In this document: one piece after another, positions 32,801 to 44,054 of the stretch
How the letters are laid out: each line of letters starts with the position of its first letter
How positions within the stretch are numbered: the stretch's first letter is position 1
From: Branchipolynoe longqiensis
Taxonomy: Eukaryota; Annelida; Polychaeta; Phyllodocida; Polynoidae
Direction of reading: 5' to 3'
DNA length: 64,000 nt
NCBI GenBank assembly: GCA_030323885.1
Contig: CM059198.1
Coordinates: forward strand, 60,414,917-60,478,916
Translations under genes and position numbers: made by a program
The notes under the pieces: model-generated
Told to the model about the DNA's origin: nothing
The model's input: the letters and a program-made list of their open reading frames with translations, nothing else
Database searches by the model: none

Positions 32801-33104
32801 AGACAGGTTCTTTAAGCCATCTTCACATGTAGATATTTAAACTGGTTTAGTTAAACCGGTTTAACTAATCCACCTTAGGAACTGGTTTAAATGAAGCAAA
32901 CTAGTTGAGTCCACTAAACTGATTTAACACCGCATTCACACACATTTTAAACCGGATTAGTTCAACTGGATTAGGTAATCTGGTTAGTTAAACCGGTTTA
33001 GTTGAACCAGTTTAGTTGAACCGGTTTAGTTACGCCGGTTTAGTTAAACCGGTTTAGTGTGTGTGAACAGGGCTTTACTGCTTCGGCCATCTCGCCTGGT
33101 CTCC
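32796..33104 (-). mobile_element. Inverted SINE-A head (junction 2), itself split by E6
   Basis: GAGCAAGACAGGTTC then, after E6, CTGCTTCGGCCATCTCGCCTGG. It is again fused directly to a SINE-A tail, paralleling 31848-31893, and followed by CTCCTCC(C/T)G in both cases. Confidence 0.7.
32815..33074. mobile_element. Self-repetitive TIR element E6 (AAACCGGTTTAGTT words)
   Basis: Ends AGCCATCTTCACATG and inverted AGCCCTGTTCACACAC, flanked by TTA (32812-32814, 33075-33077). Removing the element and one TTA restores a continuous SINE-A head. The interior is AAACCGGTTTAGTTGAACC-type words, each containing the palindrome AAACCGGTTT or AACCGGTT, about ten times. Confidence 0.85.
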
Positions 33105-33487
33105 TCCCGTTTTGATCACAACGCGATGACAGCTAGTCGAATTGAGTCGATCCCTGTTGACCCAGTTAGAGCAAGGCATATAGGCTTCACTGAGCATGAG
33201 TGCAAATTACAACCCTCACACCTCGCCACTGATTGCGTCATAGTATGTAATTAGGTCACGTTTCATTCGCCACCCACAAGGCCCTGTGAACTGATATTGC
33301 AATCTTGTGAGGACATCTTGTTGGGTAGGGCTACTTTTTGTAGGTTGTGGTGTGTGGGGGGGGCGTGTAGGGGGGGGGGGGGGGGCTAACACAGAACTGC
33401 GCAAGTTGAAGGTGGTTGCACAAACTAACCCCCGAGGCTATTACTGTGTTAGTTATATAGCCACTGATCTCCGCTGATGGCGTGCCT
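33105..33487. other. Non-coding stretch with G-run
   Basis: A G-rich homopolymer block at 33355-33385. No gene supported. Confidence 0.45.
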
Positions 33488-34180
33488 CAACTCTCCGGCT
33501 TCTGAGGGTTGTGTGTCTCTGTGTCTCTGTGTATGTGTGTCTGTGTGTATGTGTGCTTGTTTGTCTGTGTGTCTGTATATATGTATGTCTGTTTGTCCGT
33601 GGTTGGATGGTCGTTTGATGGTGTGTCTGTGTCATTATGAGTGCATACTTGTGTGCCTGTGTGTCAGTGTGTCTGTGTGTCCATGTGTCTGTATCTGTGT
33701 ATGTGTGCCTGTGTGTCCATGTATCTGTAGTTGTGTGTCTGTACCTGTCTATGTGTGTCCGTATCTGTGTCTGTGTATCTGTGTGTCCGTGATTGGATGG
33801 TCGTTTGCTGGCGTGTCTGTGTCATTATGAGTGCATGTTTGTGTTTGTGCCTCTGCATCAGTGTGCCTGCGTCAGTGTGTATGTGCATGTGTGTCCATGT
33901 GTATGTTGCTGTGTGCCTGTGCCTGTATGCATGTGTGTCTGTATATGTGTGCGTGTATGTGTAGGTGTGCATGTGTGTCCGTGTGTATGTATATATCCAG
34001 TATGTGTATGGGTGTGTGTATGTGTATCCATGTATGTGTGCATGTGTGTCCGTGTGTCTTCGTGTATATGTGTTTGTGTGTCTGTGTCCCTCTGTGTCTG
34101 TGTCCTTGTGTGTCAGTGTGTATGTGCCCCTGTGTGCATGGGACTCTGTGTGCCTCGCCCACCCGTGTGTGCTTATGCAC
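33488..34180 (+). repeat. GTGTCTGTGT-type array
   Basis: Irregular TG/TC-rich units with a clear higher-order duplication: GATTGGATGGTCGTTTGCTG and TCTGTGTCATTATGAGTGCA occur near 33600-33650 and again near 33790-33840 (offset about 190 bp). Cys/Val-rich plus frames and Thr/His-rich minus frames (up to 221 aa) are artefacts. Confidence 0.9.
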
Positions 34181-34539
34181 ACTGCCATCACCACACCACC
34201 AGCCCCCCCCCTCCTAACCCCCACTCCCCACCCCCACATCAGTGGTACCATAAGTCGACACCAGTCACGCATGCGTCGCCCAGGCTCGGTCATGCCACCT
34301 TTCCGCAGCCGCGTTAAAACCCAAGCCACTCCTCGCCAACTAATTCCGCACCTTTATCAGGCAACCACTTATTGCCTTTGGACATTGGGCATGCTCGCAA
34401 CGTTTGCCTGTGAGGCACGTTCACCAATACCAACACACGGTGCAGGTTCCATTAGCTCTAGCCCTCGGGAGGAAGCCTATGTGTAATTAGCGAGGACATC
34501 CTGCACATCTTTCTTTTTATTCCTGGTCAATGAATCCGC
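34181..34539. other. Non-coding stretch
   Basis: Moderately GC-rich. No feature supported. Confidence 0.4.
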
Positions 34540-35150
34540 TGGTAACTTGCAAAAGCCAGCAGCACTTCAACACTTTTGCAGGCAGCTTTCATGAGATGTG
34601 GCTAGTGCATCTTTCAGCCCACTACGCCAGAGACTCTGGAACAACCACCATGTGTCCATGCAGGTCAAAGGCAAGATCTACCATGCAATTGTGCTACTAT
34701 ACGTAGCCGAGACCTGGACAGTGTACAGACAACAGGTGAAAAAGCTGCATGCCTTCATGATGCGACATCTGCGTTCGATCATGCGGCTAACCTGGAAGGA
34801 CAAAGTGACGAATAAGGAAATACTCGAACGGACAAGGCTGCCCTCTATGGAAGATCTTCTGATCCAAAAGAATCTCCGGTGGACTGGACACCTCATGAGG
34901 ATGTCATCAGACAGGCTACCAAAGCAGATCCTCTATTCTCAACTGTCTTCTGGTTACAGAAAGAGAGGGCGCCCTCATCTTCAGTTCAAGGATAACATCA
35001 AGAGAAACCTGAAGCTGAGAGACATTAAGACCGACTCATGGACATCACTCTCACATCAGAGAGCTAAATGGACAGTTACAGTCAAGTAATCAAAGCATTC
35101 TTTGTTGCATCGTGACCGACAGCATGATGATGATGATGATGATGATGATG
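34540..35150 (+). mobile_element. LINE copy 2, internally deleted
   Basis: A 59-bp block (GCTGGTAACTTGCAAAAGCC...CAGGCAGCTTTCATGA) is followed directly by the RT C-terminal region and the 3' end GTTGCATCGTGACCGACAGC plus (ATG)n. The same 59-bp block precedes the LINE 3' end in the reverse copy at 55321-55620 with a different junction. Confidence 0.85.
34598..35089 (+). pseudogene. LINE RT C-terminal fragment (copy 2)
   Basis: 163 residues aligning with residues 171-337 of the copy at 8754-9766: LRQRLWNNHHVS, AETWTVYRQQVKKLH, NLRWTGHLMRMSSDR, YRKRGRPHLQFKDNIKR. There is one in-frame 9-base deletion (STL lost before LLY) and about 20 substitutions. The RT catalytic box is absent. Dead copy. 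Confidence 0.9.
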
Positions 35151-36087
35151 AATGAATTTAATTAATATGAATATAATTTCTCAGTCTCATTTTTCATTGG
35201 TCTTCCAGTTGTTAGTACAATTATTTATATAAAGTTATGCATCATTTTTATCTAGATAAAGGATTCACCCCGTACGTACAGTACAGCAGTGAACTACAGC
35301 ATAGTGTAAATACTGGCAAAAACTGTTTCTGTATGGAACAGGAAGTAGAATCCCTGGCTCCAGCATCAAATGGCTACTTATATTGGCACAGAGTTGGTGA
35401 TTTGAGAGAGATGCAAAAAGACAAGATGGTGGCGATAGAACGCCATCGATTTCACTTTTAAAGTTCCTTAAACTACATGTTTTATTATATTTTTCAAATC
35501 AGAAGTAGCAGGTAAATATGAAGATGTATGTGAAGAATGTATTTTGCTTCTCAAATTAAGAATTTATCCGCTCAGTTCATTTCTCCACCATGTCAAAATG
35601 TTTCACCAGTTTTTCTAATGGGTTGGTTTTCACCCCTGTACTGTAAGTACGGAGTAAATCTTTTATGTACATTTTTTAAAGAATAATTCACTACACTCGG
35701 CTGTACTGGAGATAACAGATAAGGATAGATAGAAAACAGACAGAAGCTGGTTTAAATAATATTTAATAGAAAACAAATCGGACCTTGGCAGGTGGATCAA
35801 CATGGATCAGGCGGCGACAGGGCCAGAATTCATACGCTGACTGGAATGCGCAACCAGGAGATCAGGCCCATAGGGGTTATGGTAGATTCAGGTAGATTCA
35901 ACTCGAGGATCAGCGCTCACCCCCCGAGAAAGAGGGTGAATGGGTGGGGAAACGATGTGTACAGTAGCAGTGTCGAGAGCAGAGTGAGTGAAAATAGGGA
36001 AGGCGATTCAGCAGGAAAGGTAAACACCAGCAGCCTCGTGAGCAAATTACCCATGTTAGCCTCGGGACCAACATGCACAATTAAAAC
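35151..36087. other. About 900 bp non-coding
   Basis: Frames at 35237-35461 (74 aa) and 35792-36184 (130 aa) have no recognised domain. The second overlaps MITE-1, arguing against a gene. Confidence 0.45.
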
Positions 36088-36404
36088 ATTAAAATTGCAT
36101 AGTGCGAAACATAGCATGTTGATGCTTACTTTGTTTAGTTTGAAGTACATTTTTTGTTACATTGCTAACTATGGACATATTTGAAATGAAAACATGTCAA
36201 ATTAATGTTGACATAAGTGTCAACATTCTAACAACAGAGGGTTCAGCAATAGTAGGTTCTATTAAATTCACTTAGCATTCCTTATATGCAGCAACAACTG
36301 TTTAAAATGTATACAAGTATATCAGTTTGATATGTTAGATTAAATCCAGATAGTGTTTAAGTTTCGGAAATGTGATGCTTTCATCGGACTATGTGGCTTT
36401 GATT
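36088..36404 (+). mobile_element. MITE-1 copy g
   Basis: From ATTAAAATTGCATAGTGCGA to CATCGGACTATGTGGCTTTG, with GGTTCTATTAAATTCACTTA and ATGTATACAAGTATATCAGT inside. Confidence 0.8.
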
Positions 36405-36408
36405 AATA

Positions 36409-36858
36409 CAGTATAACCCCGTTAAACCAAACTTGAAGGGACCCTAGAAATTTGTTTGGTTTAACCGATCATTGGTTTAACCAAGCTTTGACTTTGACTT
36501 GGCTTTGGCAAAAACGGGGACACTATGATTATTGTTTTTTAGGTATATACAGTTTAACCCCATTAAACCAACCTCGGTTAAATCAAACGATCGGTTAATC
36601 CAAACTTTGTTGGGGCGACCTGGCAAAATACTACCATTTATCATATAAAAAAGTCTCAGATGACCTTAAAACCACATGAAAGTTTGGTTTAACTGTACCA
36701 GAAGTGGCCTGGGCCCGACAATTTTGTTGGGATTAACCAATGCTTTGGGATTATCCGACTTTCGTTTGATCAACTTTTTTATATGATAAATGGTAGTATT
36801 TTGCCGGGCCGCTGAAAAAAGTTTGGATTAACCGATCGTTTGTTTTAACCGAGGAGGG
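36409..36858. mobile_element. Pogo/Tigger-like composite foldback T2
   Basis: TA then CAGTATAACCCCGTTAAACC starts an outer arm. At about 36549 a second end CAGTTTAACCCCATTAAACC starts an inner palindromic element, whose arms GGCAAAATACTACCATTTAT.. and ..ATAAATGGTAGTATTTTGCC are perfect complements over about 30 bases. The same outer-plus-inner architecture exists in inverted orientation at 45329-45829. Confidence 0.8.
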
Positions 36859-37042
36859 GGTCTATTTCATTTTGTATATATTTTTCGGACACGGGGAGTG
36901 AATTATAAAAATATATGGTTATGAGAACAGCTATTTAGAATGTTAAATTAATGTTAATTATGATGTTTTTGCAGGTTTGTTCATATTAAAAGTTAGTTGT
37001 GTGTTATTGCCCCCCCCCCCCCAATCCCAATAACATAAGGAC

Positions 37043-37366
37043 AAATGAGTTGACCGTTCATCTCTGGTTTTTGTAGATCGCGGAATTTGAACCCTTGTTG
37101 AGTCAAAGCAATGACTTACAAAATGTATACTTGTCACTTCCTAGCCAGGCACTCTGCTTTAATAGGATAGGACAATGGCTGGTTAGATCAGTGTCAGGAT
37201 AATGTGACTTAGTGGGACATCAGGACATGGTGGCGGCAGCGTGATTTCACAGTGGGGCAGCACAATAATTTCACATTGAGTGGGGCACTTTCACAAGTCG
37301 GTACCCGTCCTGATATGACCTTAGATGTTGCCAAGACATAAAACTCTAACAACCAACCAACTAACC
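37043..37366 (+). mobile_element. SINE-A copy, diverged
   Basis: Head ACAAATGAGTTGACCGTTC, box B-like GGAATTTGAACCC, full linker and body, tail ACTCTAACAACCAACC. Confidence 0.88.
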
Positions 37367-37439
37367 TGTTTATATGATGGATTCTACTAAGCATTTACAT
37401 TTTAGCCATGAAAGCTGGGTGAGATATTTAACACATGGA

Positions 37440-37835
37440 CTGCCGTAATCCGATGAAAGCACCAATTTCTTTTAAACAAAACCATTTATCCAGATTTGTC
37501 AAGTTAGATAGTGGTGCATATATTTTAACATTTCCACCAACATTATACTAGCGTATTAATTTTCACTTCAAATAAATGGCGGTCCGGCATTCTGAGCACC
37601 AACAAATGAACTTAGGTTCGCAAACAAATAATTGAATTCACTTCAGATAACTTCAAACCTAGCCCTCCGAATTGAAAGTTATATGGAATAACGGTAAAGT
37701 AGATTACAACAATCACGCTAATATAGAGGCGTCCTGATATGACCTTAGATGTTGCCAGGATGTAAAACTCCAACAACCAACCGCTAATATATTCATCTTA
37801 ACAAATATGGGAGAAATCTTAAAAGCTTCTCATTT
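37440..37835 (-). mobile_element. MITE-1 copy h, diverged, carrying a SINE-A fragment
   Basis: GTAATCCGATGAAAGCACCA, CATTTATCCAGATTTG and AAAGTAGATTACAACAATCA match MITE-1. The far end is degraded. Confidence 0.6.
37726..37781 (+). mobile_element. SINE-A 3' end with 10-bp target-site duplication
   Basis: Only GAGGCGTCCTGATATGACC to CTCCAACAACCAAC was inserted. CGCTAATATA occurs at 37716-37725 and 37782-37791. Strong evidence for target-primed insertion of a severely 5'-truncated copy. Confidence 0.9.
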
Positions 37836-38039
37836 TGAAATTGTAACCGCTTTTTCTGGGTGAGATAGTTGTGACATGTGTTTTAACATGAAAAACTCCC
37901 AAATGTCGTCTGCTGACACTTCTTTCATAACCATAACAACATGCGATATTTACAAAGAGAACATGCATACACAACCTGTTTATTTATTAATGATAGCCTA
38001 GGACTTTTAGGAGTGACTCTTAGTGGAAACCAAAATGAT

Positions 38040-38350
38040 TGGCTGGTTGGTTACATCCTGGCAACAACTAAGGTCATATCCGGACTGGTACCGACTTGTG
38101 ACAGTGCACACTCATCACACCTTTATAGTGCTGCCCCACTGGGAAATCAAACCGCTGGCATCCCACTGAGTCACATTATCCTGCCACTGAGCTAACCAGT
38201 CCTTTCCATATCCTATTGATGCTGAGCGCCAGGCTAGGAAGCAGCAAGTATCAATTTTATAAGTCATTGGTTTGACTTGACCGGGAACCAAAGTCCCGAT
38301 TTCCCACACGCGAGGCCCACACTCTACTGATTACGCCACCGTGTCAGATC
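38040..38350 (-). mobile_element. SINE-A copy with 15-bp target-site duplication
   Basis: GGAAACCAAAATGAT occurs at 38025-38039 and 38351-38365, exactly bordering a full-length SINE-A. Few changes in the duplication indicate a relatively recent insertion. Confidence 0.95.
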
Positions 38351-38755
38351 GGAAACCAAAATGATGAAATATTGTTTGCGTTGCCATTTTGGCGCGGCAG
38401 ACGACATTTTGCTTAGCTCAGGCGCTGCATCTCTGTAATCAGTGTATGACAGCGTTCATTAAGGCGGTGATTGGACATTGATTATCCGTTTGATTCCATG
38501 ATTAGACTGAGAGGCTTCTTTAATTAAAGTTATATCCGTTGACGGCTCCACTCTCCGACCACCACTCCCCTCTGGTGATGGCTGATGGGTGGTGGGTGGG
38601 TGGTGGTGGGTGGAGGTGATGGGTGTTCCAACAACCCACAAAGCGTAACCCATTCCATCACCACTAACTTCGAGTTGTCGTCTCCTTAGCACTGACTAAG
38701 TGTTTTCTGATGGTGAAGAAAATCTTTTTTGGGGGTTGTATTTTTGTTTGGTTTT
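38351..38755. other. Non-coding stretch
   Basis: Holds GCAGACGACA at 38397-38406 and a GGTGGGTGGTGG run at 38590-38620. Confidence 0.45.
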
Positions 38756-39335
38756 GTCCTTGTCTCTTCTCTCTCCCCCTCTCTTCCTCCTCCCTTCTCA
38801 CTCTCAATCCTCCCCTCTCATTCTCAATCCTCCCCTCTCACTCTCCCTCCTCCCATCTCACTCTCACTCCTCCTCTCACTCTCCTTCCTCCCCTCTTACT
38901 CACCCTACTCCCCTCTCACTCTCCCTCCTCTCCTCTCACTCTCCCTCCTCCCTCTCACTCTCCCTCCTCCCCTCTCACTCTCCCTCCTCCCCTGTCACTC
39001 TCCCTCCTCCCTTCACTCTCACCCCTCCCTTCTCACTCTCCCTCCTCCCCTCTCACTCTCCCTCCCCTCCCCTCTCACTCTCCCTCTTCCCCTCTCACTC
39101 TCCCTCCTCTCCCCTCACTCTCTTCCACCCCCTATAACTCTCCATCCTCTCCCCCTCACTCTCTCCCCTCCCCTCTCACTCTCCCTCCTCTCCCCTCACT
39201 CTCTCCCCTCCCCTCTCACTCTCCTTCCTCTCCCCTGAGTCTCGCTCCTCCCCTCTCCCCTCACTCTCTCCCCTCCCGTCTCACTCTCCCTCCCTCCCCT
39301 CTCACTCTCTCCCCTCCCCTCTCAATCGCATACTG
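38756..39335 (+). repeat. Polypyrimidine minisatellite (CTCTCACTCTCCCTCCTCCC)n
   Basis: About 19-21 bp units, roughly 28 copies. One strand is almost pure C/T with A. Frames are artefacts. Confidence 0.93.
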
Positions 39336-39469
39336 CCACCTCTCCACCAACCACACCAACTCTGTCACTACCCCACACCCTCCGTACCCTGTCAGCCATC
39401 CTACGCACCCTACCCTCCTACTGCATCATGTGACCCTCCCGTGCCATACCTATCCTGCCACCCCCTTCT

Positions 39470-40605
39470 TCTCTATCCCACCTGTCCACCTTCCTCCTCC
39501 ACCATTCCACCCTCCCACTTCCTCGCCACCCTGCCACCTACCCTCCACCCTGCCACCCTGCCCTGTTCTGTCTCACTGTCTATTTCTCTCTTTCTCATGC
39601 CAGCTGTCTCCGTTTCTGCCCTGGCTCTGTCGAATCCCCTTCCTTTCCACCTGTCCTCCTCCTCCACCCTGCCACCCTCCCCATTCCTCCTCCATCCTTC
39701 CATTCCTCCTCAATCCGCTCTCCTCCTTCACCCTGCCACCACGCCCCCTCCTCTCAACCCCACCATCCTATCTTCCTCTCCACCCTCCCACCTATCCTCT
39801 TCCATCCTGCCACCCTCCCCCTTCGTCCTCCTTCCTGCCACCCTCACTTTCCTCCTCCACCCTGACACCCTCCTCCTTCATCCTCCATCCTGCCACCCTC
39901 ACTTTCCTCCTCCACCCTGCCACCCTCCTCCTTCATCCTCCTTCCTGCCACCCTCACTTTCCTCCTCCATCCTGCCACCCTCCCCCTTCATCCTCCATCC
40001 TTCCACCCTCACTTTCCTCCTCCATCCGGCCACCCTCCTCCTTCATCTTCCATCCTGCCACCCTCACTTTCCTCCTCCATCCTGCCACCCTCCCCCTTCA
40101 TCCTCCATCCTGCCACCTTCACTTTCCTCCTCCATCCTGCCACCCTCACTTTCCTCCTCCATCCTGCCACCCTCCTCCTTCATCCTCCATCCTGCCACCC
40201 TCCTCCTACATCCTCCATCCTGCCACCCTTACTTTCCTCCTCCATCCTGCCACCCTCCCCCTTCATCCTCCATCCTGCCACCCTCACTTTCCTCCTCCAT
40301 CCTGCCACCCTCCCCCTTCGTCCTCCATCCTGTCACCATCCTCCCATTCCCCTCAATCCACCCTCCTCCTCCATCCTGCCACCCTCCTCCTTCATCCCCC
40401 ATCCTGCCACCCTCAGTTTCCTCCTCCATCCTGCCACCCTCCCCCTTCGTCCTCCATCCTCTCACCATCCTCCCATTCCCCCTCAATCCACCCTCCTCCT
40501 CCACCCTGCCACCCCCACCCCCCTTCCTCCTCCACACCCATCTGCCCACTCGCCCACACTCCCACCAACCCTCCTTCCCTCCCAAAGCCAACCAGGAGAA
40601 GACAA
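39470..40605 (+). repeat. Polypyrimidine minisatellite (CCTCCATCCTGCCACCCTC)n
   Basis: About 50-bp compound units (TTTCCTCCTCCATCCTGCCA CCCTCCCCCTTCATCCTCCA TCCTGCCACC), well ordered at 39850-40310. With the preceding array it creates the longest open frame of the window (673 aa, 38710-40731) and a 392-aa shifted frame. Both are explained entirely by a repeat whose codons lack stops. Confidence 0.93.
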
Positions 40606-40936
40606 TTAGCGTGGACTGAGGGACCGTGCACAGCTCCAGTAAAAGAAGGGAAAGCTGGTTCCCGACATGCAATATGGGGGGGGGGGGTGGGAGGGGGGCT
40701 CTGGTTCCAATTAATCGGCAGTAATTACTAACAGCGATGGGGGCGTGTTAGCAACAATTAGCCAGTCGTCTGAACGAGATGAGGTAACAAGAAGGTGGCA
40801 TGTTCTTATCTCAGACGGGATGGCTGAATGAATATGAGTCTTCCAAGATTCAGAAGCTGCTACCGGGCAGGCCACTAATCAGTCTCCTGGCCAGGATATG
40901 GGCACACTACATCGATCCAGATAACAGATGTGGTGT
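40606..40936. other. Short spacer with inverted repeats and a SINE head piece
   Basis: A G-run at 40677-40700. CAGACGGGATGGCTGAATGA at about 40815 is a SINE-A box A fragment without body. Confidence 0.5.
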
Positions 40937-40950
40937 ATCTGGTCGCTGGT

Positions 40951-41276
40951 AGTCCAGACGGGATGGCCGAATGAGTTAGAGCGTCCGTCTCCCGTGCTGG
41001 TAGATCGTGGGGTCGTGGGGTCGAAACCTGGTCGAGTCAAACCAATGACTTAAAAATGTATACTTGTCGCTTCCTAGCCAGGCACTCGGCATAAATAGGA
41101 TAGGGCAGGGACTGGTTGGCTCAGAGCCAGGATAATGTGGTTGAGTGGGATATCAGGTCATGGTACCGGCAGCCTGGTTTCCCAGTGGGACAGCACTATA
41201 GAGTGTGCACTGTCACACTGTACCCATCCTGATATGACCGTAGATGTTGCTAGGATGTAAAACAACAAACAACAAA
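40951..41276 (+). mobile_element. SINE-A copy with 14-bp target-site duplication
   Basis: ATCTGGTCGCTGGT at 40937-40950 and 41277-41290 borders a complete copy. The head is GGGATGGCCGAATGAGTTAG; the box B region carries a duplicated GGGGTCGT. Confidence 0.95.
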
Positions 41277-41290
41277 ATCTGGTCGCTGGT

Positions 41291-41613
41291 TGGTTGTTTG
41301 TTGAAGTTTTATATGCTGGCAAGATGATATCAGGGCGGGTACCGACTTGTGACAGTGCGCAGACATGGTGACTTTATAATGCTCCCCTACTGGGAGACTA
41401 GGCCGCCAGCAGCATGACCTGATATCCCACTCAGTCACATTATCTTTACACTGAACCAACCAGTCTTTGCCTGATACTACTAATGCCGAACGCCTGGCTA
41501 GGAAACAACAATTATCAATATTGTGAGGCATTGGTTTGACTCGACCAGGAATTGAACTCCCGACCTTCCGCACGCTAGGCCTACGCTCTATCGATCCGGC
41601 CACCGCGTCCGGT
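41291..41613 (-). mobile_element. SINE-A copy, full length
   Basis: It directly follows the duplication of the previous copy. The head ends CCACCGCGTCCGG, the 'GCGGTGGCCG' subtype. Confidence 0.92.
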
Positions 41614-42210
41614 GTACATAGTCGCCACAGAGGGTACTAGTAGTGGTAGATAAGATGGCGAGTGGACAGTGTGTGAGTATGTGTGTGTCAGGGTTCGGGG
41701 AGAGGGGCAGTGGTGGTGGGTAGTACTAATTAGGTCAGCTATTTAAGGTGTTGTGGGTAGTAGAGTTGTGGTGGTAGTAGAGGAGGGGTAATGAGGTGTA
41801 GTGGGAATACTGGCACTTGCTATCGAGGACCGCACTTCGCCCACACCTCTTCTTCTTCTCTCCGCTGCACCCCACTACTCCTTGATTATGTCTGAAAAGA
41901 ATTCCAGGAGGGGGAGCCGGCCAGCATTTCACTTTCTACCTCTTACTCTGTCCGTGTATCCGGTTCAACGACTCATCACCACAGAGCAAGGAGACACGGC
42001 CCTTTGACTCAACTCTCCTTATGTTTCTTTCCTCTATACTACCCTTTCTTCCCCCCCCCCCCCGGGTTTACTCCTCCCCGTGATCAATGGAGTTGTTTGT
42101 TTGGGTGGGGCCCTTTTCCTTTTTCGCTGTCTCACTTTCTTCTTGTTGCAGAATCTGCCTTTTCTTGTCCCTTCCTCCTGAACCCCCAGCTGCTGGATAT
42201 GAATTCATGG
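41614..42210. other. Unassigned region
   Basis: A G/T-rich then C/T-rich stretch with a C-run at 42050-42063. TTTCTTCTTGTTGCAG at about 42138-42153 looks like a 3' splice site, but no flanking exon can be supported. Confidence 0.35.
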
Positions 42211-42429
42211 CTACCGCCGGACTGGAGTGATATGGGTCCACCCCAACGACTCTTCGTTAAATTCTTGTAAAGAAATCCCCACTTCTACAACCATCACACC
42301 TGAAGTATAATCTTCAATCCAAAGATCGGACTGATTTATTGGTGCCTTTCTATATCGCTGCAGTTCTGCAGCTGGTAACCGCTGTACAGTTATGAACCAC
42401 CCAAAGAGAGAGAAGAATACTGGCTGCAA
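42211..42429 (-). pseudogene. Fragment of unidentified coding repeat (copy 2, open frame)
   Basis: A 72-residue open frame with LPAAELQRYRKAP, SDLWIEDYTSGVMV, VEVGISLQEFNEESLGW and ITPVRR. The plus strand at 1921-2115 is homologous but stop-laden. Conservation of codon-sized differences between the two copies suggests a once protein-coding mobile element. The family is not recognised. Confidence 0.5.
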
Positions 42430-42589
42430 GTGGTGGGACTCTGGGGGTTGTGGGGGTACTGGAGGGTAGTCGGGGGTAGTGGAGTTACTGCGATTACTGG
42501 ATGGTGGGTTTATGAGGTGTTTGGGGTGGCTGTAGGTGGGATAACTGGTTGGCGTAAGGGGGCTAGATACCGCCTTTCGGTAGTCTCAC

Positions 42590-42824
42590 GGCTGAGTCAC
42601 ACTATGCGTTGCGACCAGTTGCGATGACATTGCAACCGAGAGCCGGTGACTTCCTTGTGAGCAAATTAAAAAGAAGCGGGAAAAACTATTGTCGGTGATC
42701 AGTCGGTGATCGGTCGGCAATCGGTAGGCAACCTCTGAGTTACCGTTTTGGTCGCAAGGAGGTCGCCGACCATTTTCAGTGGCATTTTGGTCGCAAAGTG
42801 GTTGCAAGCTGTAGAGTGACTGGT
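42590..42824. mobile_element. Self-repetitive TIR element E7 (GGTCGCAA / CGGTGATCGGTCGG words)
   Basis: Ends CTGAGTCACACTATGCGTTG and inverted CCAGTCACTCTACAGCTTGC. The interior repeats TTTTGGTCGCAA and GTCGGTGATC. No ORF. Duplicated target not identified. Confidence 0.65.
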
Positions 42825-44040
42825 GTTTGACTGTGCTGGGCAGAGTTGATGCTAGGCTAAATATAACCAAAGAAAGATGTTGATCATCCTTTTAATGACA
42901 CAAATCAGGGTTAGGTGGCCGGTTTTTATTCATTTAATTTTTGTGTCAGGTTTAAAAATAAATAAATTGGACCACCCTAGACTGATAAAAGGATTACATG
43001 TCATTCATGTACACATCACAATGTTTTCAGTCAAACAATGAACACTGTATTTTCATTTCGAAATTCAAAGTTGAATTGATGCTAGCCCAACGCATTTTTA
43101 AAAGTTTTAAAAATAGACAAATGTAATTTTCAAATCAGGAGCGGGTGATTTGCTAGGCACAGGCAGGGATGATGACCAATTTAACAAATATTATTTGGTC
43201 TTATTGGAACTAATTAGGAATACAGTCGCACAGGAAGGCTGAGCTTAGAAGTTAGACGTGACCTGGAAAGGTGACTGATAATCAGCGCACCTGTCACAAT
43301 GTGTGGATGGGTGGGCACAGACGCGACTCAACATGTGCAAAATGATGGAAACCGATAGATGGCGCTGTAAAACAGGAAGCACTGCTGTTTCGACAGCACT
43401 GGCTTCTTATCAGATACATTAAGGCGTACTGTGTCATTCTCAGCAAGAAGGCGTTCTTATTATCTGTGTCGTCTGCTCGTACGTTGACAGTGACAGTGAG
43501 GGCGCGCAAGATTATTAAGTGTGCCTCATTTTCAAAAGAAGTCATATTGCTTCTGAGAATGTAGTCATTTGCCATAAATGTGTCGGTTATGTCATATTCA
43601 CCCAACTTTGCCTTATTTTAATCAATGTCGTCTGCTTTCACGTTTGTTACTGCCGCTAGTTATTGCCGCCGCCCTGTGACAGGGCTGCTAAACAACCTTA
43701 CAGAAAGAGTGTCGGGAAGCTTGGTTATGAATATAGCGACATGAATTTGTAATGCTAAATATATTGTTCAGAATACTTATCTATCATAGCACACTACTTT
43801 TGGAGTGAAGAATTGATTAAATCATGTAGATTAACTTTAAAAGTTTAATCGAGAGCATTCAGTGGTCGCCATCTTGGATTTTGTTTGCATTCTCTCCTAT
43901 TTCAAAAACTCTTCTTCAATATAGATGAACATTGGATCCTCTTATTTATATTTGATTAATGCCGGAACAGTTTTTGCTCAGAATTAGAAGTAGTCATTTA
44001 CCCATACTGTTGCTATGGGTGAATATTTTATCTACTTCGA
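42825..44040. other. About 1.2 kb non-coding
   Basis: AT-rich. It contains TGTCGTCTGC at 43467-43476 and 43626-43635. The 103-aa minus frame at 43294-43605 has no domain. Confidence 0.45.
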
Positions 44041-44054
44041 CGCATACCGTTTCA

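Noticed and set aside
33453..34486. Frames of 117-221 aa on both strands
   Set aside because: They are translations of a TG/TC array; overlapping frames on both strands are simultaneously open.
42138..42153. 3' splice site TTTCTTCTTGTTGCAG of a host gene
   Set aside because: No exon with a recognisable protein follows; such strings are common by chance in CT-rich sequence.
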